NCBI GenBank assembly: GCA_903838355.1
Contig: CAILYC010000006.1
Location: 62,001 to 126,000 of the forward strand
Source: an uncultured Burkholderiales bacterium
GTDB lineage: Bacteria > Pseudomonadota > Gammaproteobacteria > Burkholderiales > Burkholderiaceae_C
Reading direction: 5' to 3'
DNA: 64,000 nucleotides
Shown here in pieces: positions 27,122-35,428 of this stretch; position 1 is the first letter of the stretch; every line of letters begins with the position of its first letter. Under the pieces are notes generated by a model, which worked only from the letters and a program-made list of their open reading frames with translations, searched no databases and was not told the DNA's origin. The translations under genes and the position numbers were made by a program.

Positions 27122-28489
27122 ATGGCTTCTATGAAGGTGGCGGTGGTGGGTTCAGGTGTGGCAGGCTTGAGTGCAGCCCATGCCTTGAAGGATCATGTGC
27201 AGGTGACCTTGCTTGAAGCCAATGCCTATTTTGGCGGACACGCTCACACCGTGGATGTTCGCTTGCCCAATCGGTTGGGTGAGATGCAAACATTTGGCGT
27301 GGACACGGGTTTCTTGGTCTTCAATGAAAAAACCTATCCGGGTCTATTGGGCTTGTTCAAACGCCTGAATGTGGCGGTGGCCAAATCGGACATGTCTTTT
27401 TCCGTGCAAGCCCTGGATCCAAAGCGTTCGAGTCAAGATCAAGTGAGTGTGAGCCAAGAGCAGACACTTGAGTGGAGTGGCAGCAACCTCAATGGCTTGT
27501 TTGCCCAGCGGCGCAATTTGCTCAACCCCATGTTTTTGAGGCTGATGGCCGAGATCCTGCGGTTCAACCGCATTGGCAAACGGTGCGCGCTCGAGTTGGC
27601 CAAGCCCCATGACGCTTCACGGCCCCCTTGGATAGACTGGAGCGTGGAGACTTTTTTACAGCAGCATGGGTTTTCAAACAGCTTCCAAGCGCATTACCTC
27701 TTGCCCATGTTGGGTTGCATTTGGAGTTGTCCCACACAGCAAATGTTGCAATTTCCGGTGGCCAGCATGATCTCCTTTTGCCACAACCATGGTTTGCTGC
27801 AAGTGATGGATCGCCCGCAGTGGTACACCGTGCAGGGTGGCTCCAAGCACTATGTGCAAAAAATATTGGAAGGCTTGCCCGATGCCCGCTTGAGCACACC
27901 GGTCACGGCCATCAAGCGGCATCCAAGCCATGTTGAACTGCTCACCCATCAAGGTCTGGAGAGATTTGATGCGGTGGTGCTGGCCACCCACGCGCCACAA
28001 GCCTTGGCGCTGCTTGAAGACCCCAAGGCGGTGGAGCGAGACCTCTTGGGTCGAATTCGCACCCAAGACAATGAGGCGATCCTTCACTGCGATGAGTCGG
28101 TCATGCCGCAAAGCCGGCGGGCCTGGGCGGCGTGGAATTTTGAGTCGAGTGCCCGTGCTCCTGGTCAAGCAAACCCCTCGAGAGTTTGTTTGCATTACTG
28201 GATCAACCGCTTGCAGCCCTTGCCATTCAAAGACCCGGTGTTTGTCAGCATGAACCCGCTGCACGGCCTGGATCCTAGCAAGGTTCTGGGTCGCTTTCAC
28301 TATGCCCACCCGATCTTTGACGCCGCAGCGGTGCAGGCCCAAGCGGACATCCCGCGCTTGCAAGGTCTTGAGCGAACCTGGTATGCCGGGGCTTGGATGG
28401 GACACGGTTTTCACGAAGATGGCTTTAGTGCAGGAGAGCGTGCAGCAAGGTCTTTGCTGCAGGCGATTCAAGCAGGTGCCATCACATGA
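27122..28489 (+). CDS. FAD/NAD(P)-binding amine-oxidase-like flavoprotein (UfaD-like)
   Basis: A 455-residue flavoprotein with the dinucleotide-binding start VAVVGSGVAGLSAAHAL and an acidic residue after the second strand (LLEAN). FGGHAHTV follows, as in the Amino_oxidase superfamily group found next to DUF1365 and cyclopropane-synthase genes. In Rhodobacter sphaeroides a related protein, UfaD, acts with the methyltransferase UfaM in making methylated and furan fatty acids; I infer a similar job here from gene order. The C-terminus GAWMGHGFHEDGFSAG is the typical FAD-contacting end. It overlaps the next gene by four bases (ATGA). ATG at 27131 is an alternative start. Confidence 0.85.
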   Translation: MASMKVAVVGSGVAGLSAAHALKDHVQVTLLEANAYFGGHAHTVDVRLPNRLGEMQTFGVDTGFLVFNEKTYPGLLGLFKRLNVAVAKSDMSFSVQALDPKRSSQDQVSVSQEQTLEWSGSNLNGLFAQRRNLLNPMFLRLMAEILRFNRIGKRCALELAKPHDASRPPWIDWSVETFLQQHGFSNSFQAHYLLPMLGCIWSCPTQQMLQFPVASMISFCHNHGLLQVMDRPQWYTVQGGSKHYVQKILEGLPDARLSTPVTAIKRHPSHVELLTHQGLERFDAVVLATHAPQALALLEDPKAVERDLLGRIRTQDNEAILHCDESVMPQSRRAWAAWNFESSARAPGQANPSRVCLHYWINRLQPLPFKDPVFVSMNPLHGLDPSKVLGRFHYAHPIFDAAAVQAQADIPRLQGLERTWYAGAWMGHGFHEDGFSAGERAARSLLQAIQAGAIT

Positions 28490-29310
28490 CCCAGGCCACG
28501 GGATATATCGGCTTTGGTCGAGTGGGGCACGAAAGAATGGGTGAGAAAACCCATGCCTTTGAGCATGCCAGTTATTTTCTCATGCTGCCTTTGCGAGACA
28601 TGGCTCGCCGTGGGATTGAATCCTTGGCCCTGAATCGTTTTGCGCCCCTGTCTTTTTACGACGAGGATCATGGCGACGCCAGAGGGCCAGGTGCTGGGGG
28701 TGCGCTGGCTTGGTTTGATGAAATGCTCACTCGCGAGGGCATTACAGGGGTGGATGGCGAGGTTTGGCTGCATTGCTTTCCCAGGGTTTGGGGCTATGCC
28801 TTCAAGCCCGTGAGTTTTTGGTACGCACACGACTCGAGCGGCGAGTTGCGGGTGGTGCTCGCGGAGGTGAACAACACCTTTGGCGAGCGGCATTTTTACT
28901 TGCTGAGCAACCCCGCCTATGGCAGAACCCTAAAAGCCAACAAAGTGTTCCATGTTTCTCCGTTTTGCCAGGTGAGCGGGCACTACGAATTTCGCTTCAT
29001 GACCTTGCCACCTCCCACGGCGTGGCATGATTTGGGTCAAGCCACCTCAAGCCCAAAACCCAAAACCGTGGCCCGAATTGAATACCATGACACTGAGGGT
29101 TTGCGCCTGAAAACCAGCGTGAGTGGTGAGCTCGAGCCCTTGACCCGGCGCAGTGCACAGCGCGCCTTGTGGCGTTACCCCATGATGACCTTGGGCGTGA
29201 TGTTTCTCATCCACTGGCACGCTTTGCGCCTTTGGATTAAGAGGGTGAGTTTTGTGAGTAAACCGATCCCGCCGAGCACCGTGGTGACCCATTCAAGCCC
29301 ACCTCCTTGA
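28486..29310 (+). CDS. DUF1365 family protein
   Basis: A 274-residue protein matching DUF1365 by its blocks: RVGHERMGEKTHAFEHASYFLMLPL, HCFPRVWGYAFKPVSFWY and VNNTFGERHFYLL (each recognised in part). A C-terminal hydrophobic/basic segment follows. Its biochemical role is unknown. It is almost always between an FAD oxidoreductase and a cyclopropane-synthase-type methyltransferase, as here, which suggests a role in modifying membrane acyl chains. The start overlaps the preceding stop, indicating translational coupling. Confidence 0.87.
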   Translation: MTQATGYIGFGRVGHERMGEKTHAFEHASYFLMLPLRDMARRGIESLALNRFAPLSFYDEDHGDARGPGAGGALAWFDEMLTREGITGVDGEVWLHCFPRVWGYAFKPVSFWYAHDSSGELRVVLAEVNNTFGERHFYLLSNPAYGRTLKANKVFHVSPFCQVSGHYEFRFMTLPPPTAWHDLGQATSSPKPKTVARIEYHDTEGLRLKTSVSGELEPLTRRSAQRALWRYPMMTLGVMFLIHWHALRLWIKRVSFVSKPIPPSTVVTHSSPPP

Positions 29311-29346
29311 GGATTCACTTTTTTAATTTTTCAATGGTATTTGCGC

Positions 29347-30639
29347 ATGAGTTCGAACTTCACTTCTTCGCCAAAAGAGACTTTGACAGCGTCTTTGCAA
29401 CCCGCAGCGAGCAACCCCCGAGACGAATACCCGAGGGCGACATTGACCGCCACGCCACTGCCGCGAGCAGCCAAGCAACTGCTGGCCTTGTTGGAGCGCA
29501 TTCCACGAGGTGGCTTGAGGGTTACCGGTCCTGATGGCTTTGAGCGAACCTTTGGTCAAACCCTTGGGGGTGTGGACGCGCAAATCCACATCTTGGATTG
29601 GCGCATGTGCCAAGAGACCTTGAGGTTTGGCGACATTGGCTTTGCCGAGAGTTACTTCAAGCAGTATTGGCACACGTCCAATCTGACGGCTTTACTCAAT
29701 TTTTTATTGATCAATCGACAAGCCGTGGATGAGGCGCTTTATGGCGCTTGGTGGGGCCGACTTGCCTATTCGATCAAGCACTTCTTTAATCGCAACACCA
29801 AAAGTAAAAGTCCCAAAAACATTCAGGCCCATTACGACTTGGGAAACGCTTTTTATGAGCTGTGGCTTGACGACGGCATGAACTACTCATCGGCCTGGTT
29901 CAACGGCAACACCGGCCAAAGCTTGCAAGACGCGCAGCTCGCCAAAACACGGCGGGCCCTGAGAATGGTGGGCTTGGGCACCAAACCCGGCCAAAGCCTA
30001 TTGGAAATTGGTTGCGGTTGGGGGGCCTTGGCCGAAACGGCCAGCCTTGAATTTGGTGCCCAGGTGAGCGGGGTGACGCTCAGCGTGGAGCAATTGCGCT
30101 TTGCGCAGGTTCGCATGAAGGACGCGGGCGCCCCAGCGGACCTCAGGCTACAAGACTACCGTGACATTCCTGGCCAAGCCCAATTTGACGCGGTGTGCTC
30201 CATTGAGATGATGGAGGCCGTGGGCAAGGCTTATTGGGGGGAGTATTTCAGCACGATCCACCGCCAGCTCAAGCCCGGTGGCTTGGCCTGTATCCAAACC
30301 ATTGTGATTGCCGATCAGTTTTATGACCGCTACGAAAAAGGGTCTGACTTTATCCAAGAGTATATTTTTCCGGGGGGCTTTTTGCCCAGCCCCAAAGTAT
30401 TTCGTCAAGAGGCCACCAAGGCTGGGTTTTTTGTCGTAGACGCGTTTGAATTTGGTGAAGATTATGCCCAGACTTTGAGACTTTGGGCTGAGCGCTTTGA
30501 GCAGGCAAAGGTGCGGGTTAAAACGCTTGGATTTGATGATCGGTTTGAGCGCATATGGCAGTTTTACTTGGCCTATTGCGAAGCGGCCTTTACCCAAGGC
30601 AGCACCAACGTCATTCAATTCACACTGAAAAAAATTTGA
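29347..30639 (+). CDS. Cyclopropane-fatty-acyl-phospholipid synthase-family methyltransferase (UfaM/CfaA-like)
   Basis: A 430-residue SAM-dependent methyltransferase with the AdoMet motif LLEIGCGWGALAE (about residue 218). GVTLSVEQ, CSIEMMEAVG and YIFPGGFLPS follow in the order seen in Cfa enzymes. It should methylate unsaturated acyl chains in membrane phospholipids. In this genomic context the product may be a methyl-branched or furan-precursor acyl chain instead of a cyclopropane ring; that is inference. A TTG at 29341 is in frame, but ATG at 29347 is preferred. The first 60 residues are variable. The gene is central in the nine-gene run. Confidence 0.88.
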   Translation: MSSNFTSSPKETLTASLQPAASNPRDEYPRATLTATPLPRAAKQLLALLERIPRGGLRVTGPDGFERTFGQTLGGVDAQIHILDWRMCQETLRFGDIGFAESYFKQYWHTSNLTALLNFLLINRQAVDEALYGAWWGRLAYSIKHFFNRNTKSKSPKNIQAHYDLGNAFYELWLDDGMNYSSAWFNGNTGQSLQDAQLAKTRRALRMVGLGTKPGQSLLEIGCGWGALAETASLEFGAQVSGVTLSVEQLRFAQVRMKDAGAPADLRLQDYRDIPGQAQFDAVCSIEMMEAVGKAYWGEYFSTIHRQLKPGGLACIQTIVIADQFYDRYEKGSDFIQEYIFPGGFLPSPKVFRQEATKAGFFVVDAFEFGEDYAQTLRLWAERFEQAKVRVKTLGFDDRFERIWQFYLAYCEAAFTQGSTNVIQFTLKKI

Positions 30640-30800
30640 GACCGCAAAACGTCCGAGTCTGGTTGGCCTTAGGCCTGCACAAGGGCGTGAAAACGCTCAA
30701 AGCGCCAAAGCCTTTTGGCGAGTGGGGTTTTTCTCGGGGTTGTTCAAGTGAGGGTTCGGTGTCGATAAGTTTGCGATCTGCAACAAGTGGGTCTCGCCTG

Positions 30801-31592
30801 ATGGGGATCGTTCTTGGCGCCTTGGCCTTGGTTCACGCCACGGGGTCGTCTGGCGCGGGCGGTGTTGCGATCGCCGACGCCAAAGGAGCAGAGGTGGCAT
30901 TGAATTGGCCGCTCACACAAGAGCAGCCCGAGAGCATCAAGAGAAAAGATTTCACGCCTCTTGGCGTTTTTGACTTCAAGCGCTTTGGATTCAACATTTA
31001 CCGAGCAAGTCTTTGGATGGCCGCGCAAAGTGAGCTCAAAGACCCGCAGGCCCAGACTCAAGCCAGTTCAGCGGTCAAGCTCAATTGGCGAGAACAGGGT
31101 TGCATATTGAGCATTGAATATGCCATGGATTTTGCAAAAGAGTTGTTGATCAAAAAATCCATCGAGGAAATGCTGGGTCAGCAAACGTTCTCAGTCGAGC
31201 AACAAGACAGATGGGCCACCTTATTGAACCGGTCCTTGGTGGACGTGAGGGCCAAAGACCGCCTGGTGGCCGTGTGGGTTCCAAACACCACTGTCATTGG
31301 CAATTTGACGGGTGTGCCAGCATCAAATCCACCACAACAGGTGGAATCACACGCCGATAAGCCAGCCCCAGAAAACCGCTCAAGCTCGCAAGCCGGACTT
31401 CAATTGTGGTACCAAGCCCGGGAAGGGTCTGCGCCCTTGAAGTTGCCCGAGATCCGTGATCCCGATTTGGCCTACCGCTTTATGGCGATATGGCTATCGC
31501 GTCAAACATCGCAGCCCAGGATGCGTGAGGCGCTACTCGGGCTGTCTTCAGACGATGGGGCTGGACGTGAAAGACCGGGGGGACGGGATTGA
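30801..31592 (+). CDS. Chalcone-isomerase-like exported protein
   Basis: A 263-residue protein with a short N-terminal hydrophobic segment (MGIVLGALALVHATG), probably a signal peptide. A core follows with FDFKRFGFNIYRASLWM and LSIEYAMDFAKELLIKKSIEEM, which match the bacterial chalcone-isomerase-like family (PF16036 type). Plant relatives include fatty-acid-binding CHI-fold proteins, so lipid binding is a reasonable guess. The tail after residue 195 is Pro/Ser-rich. The start is uncertain because the frame is open far upstream; 30801 was chosen for the signal peptide. It lies 161 bases after the methyltransferase. Confidence 0.7.
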   Translation: MGIVLGALALVHATGSSGAGGVAIADAKGAEVALNWPLTQEQPESIKRKDFTPLGVFDFKRFGFNIYRASLWMAAQSELKDPQAQTQASSAVKLNWREQGCILSIEYAMDFAKELLIKKSIEEMLGQQTFSVEQQDRWATLLNRSLVDVRAKDRLVAVWVPNTTVIGNLTGVPASNPPQQVESHADKPAPENRSSSQAGLQLWYQAREGSAPLKLPEIRDPDLAYRFMAIWLSRQTSQPRMREALLGLSSDDGAGRERPGGRD

Positions 31593-31985
31593 ACAAGTGT
31601 GAGCGCATTCCCCACACTCGGCGCGAGCCAAGGTGGGCGAGGATCGATATTTCAAACCCGCTGCATCCATCCCTATGAGCATCAACACCGGGCACTGGCA
31701 TGTGTCATTCAACCATGACGAAGACAACCGGGTTTGCCAATCCGAGTTGGTCTGCCAAAGCTGCAATCAAAGAGACGCTGCTCACCACAATGCAGCCGCT
31801 CTCATCACCAAGAGAGGTGTGCGGTTGGTGCTCCGTGGTGGCTGCGTTCAAAAGAGGGGTAAAAAGTGTGGAATTCTAAAAAACAAGGTGGGTGAGGTCA
31901 TCTCCGAACCGCTGGCATCCGTGCCGTCGACGCTGGGTGAGACTGAGGTCAGTCGTCTGGGTGGCAACACCCAGGCGACTGGGTC
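31593..31985. other. 393-base gap inside the lipid-modification run
   Basis: No frame here resembles a known protein. The longest plus-strand frame (31633-32022) has a composition unlike the neighbours and no conserved look. The gap may be a decayed gene or a 5' region with an internal promoter for the downstream carrier gene. I cannot choose between these. Confidence 0.4.
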
Positions 31986-33479
31986 GTGGACCCAAGAAAC
32001 CCCCGCTTCAGTCCAGGCTTAGCGGTGGGAGAATTCATCGAAGGCACGCAGGCTCGTGCCCAGAACCCTTACCCAGGCGCTCATATCTTGGCCGCAGGTC
32101 TTGGGTTCATGGGCATGCCCTTGGCATTTTTGGCTTTGCCCTTGTATGTGTATTTGCCTCACCACGATGTACAAGTCTTGGGTTTGCCCATGGCCGAGGT
32201 GGGGCTCGTGTTTTTGCTCGCGAGAAGTTTGGACGCGGTGAGTGATCCGCTTTGGGGTGCGCTTTGGGACAGGATGTTTAAGCGCAACTTGAACCAAGCT
32301 TTGGGATTGTGCTCACTTTTGGCGGTGGTGTTGTGTGCCTGCCTCTGGGCTTTGCTGCTGCCGCAAGCGGGTTGCCGTTGGGTGGGGGGGGTGTGGGCGG
32401 GGATGCGCACGGCCAGCCCACTTGGTCTGTTGGGCTCGCCGCCGCCGTGCGCTGAGGGCGGTTTGATCACGTGGGTTGCATTTTTTTTGATGTTGGCCGG
32501 CGTTCTTTACAGCGCTTTGGCGTTGGCCCAACAAACTTGGTCGGCCAGGCTCGGGGGGGGACCCAGTTTGCAGAGTCGACTCGCGGCATGGCGAGAGTCT
32601 TTGGGATTGGCGGGGGTGGTGTTGGCCTCTTTGCTTTGGCATGACTTGGCACTGGGGTGGAGTGCGGGTGTGTTTTCAGGGCTCATGGCGGTGGCGATGC
32701 TGCTGTGGGTTTTAGTGCCCAAATGGGCTCGAGCCACCCGAGCTGCCGCGGTGGACGGCTTTGAAGACAGGGGTGTTGCGACTTTGCCAGCAGCGAACCC
32801 GATACAAACGAGCCCACGCTCGCGCAGCTGGGCAAGACGCGTGAGGTCCATGGCAGAGCCCTTGGCGCAGGGACCTTTTCGCGCACTGCTGGGGGTCTTT
32901 GCGCTCAACGGCACAGCCTCGGCGGTGGCGGCCACTTTGTTTATTTTTTATGTTGAGGACAATTTGCAAAGCAAGCCACAAGAGGCTTATTTTTTGGGCG
33001 TTTATTTTTTGAGTGCGGCCTTGTCCTGCCCCCTGTGGCTCAAAGTGATTGAAAAAAAAGGATTGAGCACCGCTTGGCAAATGGGCATGGCCTTGTCGGT
33101 GCTGGTGTTTTTGATCGCCTTGGGTTTGGGCGCGGGCGACACGGCAGCGTTTTACCTGGTGTGCGCACTCACCGGTGTGGCTCTCGGTGCAGACTTGGTC
33201 GTGCCGACCGCTTTGTTGGTTGAGGTGCTGGGAGAATTGGGGCAGTCAGGTCAACACGAGGGGCGGTATTTCGCCTGGTGGCAAGTGGTCAACAAACTCA
33301 ATTTGGCCTTGGCGGCGGGATTGGGCTTGCCGCTCTTGTCGATTTGGGGCTATGAGCCTGGGGTTGTGTCGGCGAGTTCGCTACAGGCACTGATCTTGGG
33401 GTATGCTTTGCTGCCCTGTGTGATGAAAGCCTTGGCGCTTGTTTTTTTAAGACAGTGGGCACAAGGGCGAGCTCGCTGA
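31986..33479 (+). CDS. MFS transporter, GPH / sugar-cation symporter type
   Basis: A protein of up to 497 residues with about 12 hydrophobic segments. The first helix reads FMGMPLAFLALPLYVYLP, and LLARSLDAVSDPLWGALWDRM follows, the GPH-family pattern with the aspartates after helix 2. Substrate is unknown. Carriers of this type recur next to the SDR and flavoprotein genes in singlet-oxygen-responsive operons of alphaproteobacteria. The start is uncertain: GTG at 31986 and GTG at 32025 are both in frame ahead of the first helix. A Ser/Arg/Thr-rich cytoplasmic loop sits in the middle. Confidence 0.83.
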   Translation: MDPRNPRFSPGLAVGEFIEGTQARAQNPYPGAHILAAGLGFMGMPLAFLALPLYVYLPHHDVQVLGLPMAEVGLVFLLARSLDAVSDPLWGALWDRMFKRNLNQALGLCSLLAVVLCACLWALLLPQAGCRWVGGVWAGMRTASPLGLLGSPPPCAEGGLITWVAFFLMLAGVLYSALALAQQTWSARLGGGPSLQSRLAAWRESLGLAGVVLASLLWHDLALGWSAGVFSGLMAVAMLLWVLVPKWARATRAAAVDGFEDRGVATLPAANPIQTSPRSRSWARRVRSMAEPLAQGPFRALLGVFALNGTASAVAATLFIFYVEDNLQSKPQEAYFLGVYFLSAALSCPLWLKVIEKKGLSTAWQMGMALSVLVFLIALGLGAGDTAAFYLVCALTGVALGADLVVPTALLVEVLGELGQSGQHEGRYFAWWQVVNKLNLALAAGLGLPLLSIWGYEPGVVSASSLQALILGYALLPCVMKALALVFLRQWAQGRAR

Positions 33480-33480
33480 G

Positions 33481-33520
33481 CATCAAAACCAAAGCCAAAA
33501 CCAAAGCCAAAATCAAAATC
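33481..33520. repeat. CAAAACCAAAGC tandem repeat
   Basis: Two copies of CAAAACCAAAGC are followed by degenerate CAAAATCAAAAT units. The repeat begins just after the MFS stop codon and lies in the 77-base gap before the DUF3833 gene. The plus strand is almost free of G and T. Confidence 0.65.
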
Positions 33521-33556
33521 AGACAGGCAACGTGAAGACAATGCAGGAGTCATAAA

Positions 33557-34135
33557 ATGTTGAATCGAAGAAATTTTTTAAACCGTGGCGCACAAACCTT
33601 GCCGATCCTTGGTGTGGGGATGGCGGGCGGTCTTGCACTCAGTGGCTGTGCCGGGGTGAGTCTAGAGGGCTACAAAAGTGAAAAGCCGGTTTTTTCATTG
33701 CGCGAGTACTTCAATGGCCCCATTCGAGCTTGGGGAATTTTTACCGATCGATCGGGTCAAGTGCAAAAGCGCTTCACCGTGGAGATGAATTGCTCATGGT
33801 CGGGTGAGCAGGGCACCTTGGACGAGTCGTTTTTCTATTCGGATGGTACTCGTCAGCGTCGCATTTGGCATCTCTTGGACCAAGGCCAAGGACGCTTTGA
33901 GGGGCGAGCCGATGATGTGGTGGGCGTGGCCTTGGGCGAGTCGAGCGGCAACGCGTTTCGCTGGACCTACACCATGGCTTTGAAAGTGGGCGAGCAAGTA
34001 TGGCGCGTGGAATTTGACGATTGGATGTTTTTAATGGATGGCCAAGTGCTGCTCAATAAATCGGCCATGAGCAAGTGGGGCTTTCATTTGGGGGACGTGA
34101 CCTTGTCATTCACCCGTCCCACCCCGCTGGCTTAA
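33557..34135 (+). CDS. DUF3833 family lipoprotein
   Basis: A 192-residue protein with a basic N-terminus (NRRNFLNRG), a hydrophobic stretch and the lipobox ALSGCAG, so it is probably an exported lipoprotein. The double arginine could also suggest Tat-like export, but the twin-arginine motif is not complete. The body contains FSLREYFNGPIRAWGIFTDRSG and WRVEFDDWMFLMDGQVLLN, the DUF3833 pattern with a lipocalin-like strand content. Function is unknown. It sits 16 bases before the SDR gene. Confidence 0.83.
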   Translation: MLNRRNFLNRGAQTLPILGVGMAGGLALSGCAGVSLEGYKSEKPVFSLREYFNGPIRAWGIFTDRSGQVQKRFTVEMNCSWSGEQGTLDESFFYSDGTRQRRIWHLLDQGQGRFEGRADDVVGVALGESSGNAFRWTYTMALKVGEQVWRVEFDDWMFLMDGQVLLNKSAMSKWGFHLGDVTLSFTRPTPLA

Positions 34136-34151
34136 TGCGGCGAGTCTCACC

Positions 34152-34931
34152 ATGGCTTTGAATCCCAAGATCGAGAATTGGACCTCGCGCTCCGTTTGGA
34201 TTGTGGGCGCCTCAAGTGGCATCGGTTTGGCCCTTGCCCAGGCCTTGTCCGAGCGTGGAGCCAGAGTAGCGGTCTCGGCCCGGCAAGAAGCGAAACTGCA
34301 GGAATTTGCACGCACCCGTGCGAACGCTTTTGCAGTGGCCATTGACGTGATGAGCGCAGACAGCGTGAAAGCTGCGAGCCAGGCTGTGGCCGCCCACCAA
34401 GGTCTTGATGTGGTGGTCTACTGCGCTGGTCACTACCTGGCGCAAGACGCCAAGGCGTTTGATGAGGCGCAAATGGTGCTTCATCAAGAGGTGAATTATT
34501 TGGGTGCGGTGCGGCTCTTGTCGTGCGTGCTGCCCACCCTCAAGGCGCAGCGCTTTGGGCACTTGAGTTTGATCTCCAGTGTGGCTGGCTACCGCGGACT
34601 GCCCCAGAGTTTGGCCTACGGGCCGACCAAGGCCGCGCTCACGCACTTGGCCGAGTGTTTGTACATGGATTTGCACGAATTGGGGCTGGGGGTGAGTGCC
34701 GTCTTGCCTGGCTTTGTGAGCACGCCCCTTACCGCACAAAACAACTTTGAGATGCCTGCCTTGATCACACCCGAGGAGGCGGCGAGTGCCATGCTCAAGG
34801 CGTATGCGCTGGGGGCGTTTGAAATCCATTTTCCCAAACGCTTTACCCGTGTCCTCAAACTCTTGCGATGTTTGCCCTATGCATGGTATTTCCCACTGGT
34901 CAGTCGCATGACCCGAGGGGTCAAATCATGA
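34152..34931 (+). CDS. Short-chain dehydrogenase/reductase
   Basis: A 259-residue Rossmann-fold oxidoreductase with the cofactor motif GASSGIG near residue 20, the catalytic serine in SLISSVAGY and the YGPTK active-site pair. An Arg after the second strand (SARQEAK) favours NADP(H). The substrate is unknown; in this operon a lipid or ketone product of the flavoprotein/methyltransferase pathway is plausible. The C-terminus has a basic/hydrophobic segment RVLKLLRCLPYAWYF that may contact membrane. It overlaps the next gene by four bases. Confidence 0.88.
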   Translation: MALNPKIENWTSRSVWIVGASSGIGLALAQALSERGARVAVSARQEAKLQEFARTRANAFAVAIDVMSADSVKAASQAVAAHQGLDVVVYCAGHYLAQDAKAFDEAQMVLHQEVNYLGAVRLLSCVLPTLKAQRFGHLSLISSVAGYRGLPQSLAYGPTKAALTHLAECLYMDLHELGLGVSAVLPGFVSTPLTAQNNFEMPALITPEEAASAMLKAYALGAFEIHFPKRFTRVLKLLRCLPYAWYFPLVSRMTRGVKS

Positions 34932-35428
34932 ACCAGGCCGCCCTGCCTGTGGGCCATGGCGCTCAAAAGCTTGACGCCAAACGGCTTGACGATTTGATCG
35001 TGATGTTTGAAACCTTGAGGCCCGAGAGCTTGGCGGCATTGGATGCGTTTTATGCACCCATGGCAACCTTTAGAGATCCATTCAATGACCTTGTTGGCAG
35101 ACCCGCGATCCATGCCTTGTTTGCCCACATGTTTGAGACCTTGGAGGATCCGCGATTTGTGGTGCATGAGCGGATGGTGGAGGGTGTTCAGGTGTTTTTG
35201 ACTTGGCGTTTTTATTTCAAGATCAAAGGGTTTAAAAACAATCAGGCACAAACGATTGATGGATCAACCTTTCTTCGTGGGTTTATTTCTGAAGATGGGG
35301 TGTGGATGATCGATTTGCACCGAGACTATTGGGACGCAGCGCAGGAGCTTTATGAAAAGCTTCCTCTGATCGGCAATGTGTTGCGCTTTCTCAGGAAAAA
35401 ACTGGCGTGTCCAAGGGTGCACCGATAG
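34928..35428 (+). CDS. NTF2-like (SnoaL-type) protein
   Basis: A 166-residue protein with the cone-shaped NTF2-like pattern: a helix rich in ALDAFYAPMATFRDPFND, then GRPAIHALFAHMFETLEDPRF, then paired strands with VFLTWRFYFKI and ends VWMIDLHRDYWD. Members bind small hydrophobic molecules or act as isomerases or hydratases; no catalytic residues can be assigned. The ATG overlaps the SDR stop (ATGA). It is the last gene of the run, and its final 38 bases overlap the 3' end of the AAA+ gene on the other strand. Confidence 0.82.
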   Translation: MNQAALPVGHGAQKLDAKRLDDLIVMFETLRPESLAALDAFYAPMATFRDPFNDLVGRPAIHALFAHMFETLEDPRFVVHERMVEGVQVFLTWRFYFKIKGFKNNQAQTIDGSTFLRGFISEDGVWMIDLHRDYWDAAQELYEKLPLIGNVLRFLRKKLACPRVHR

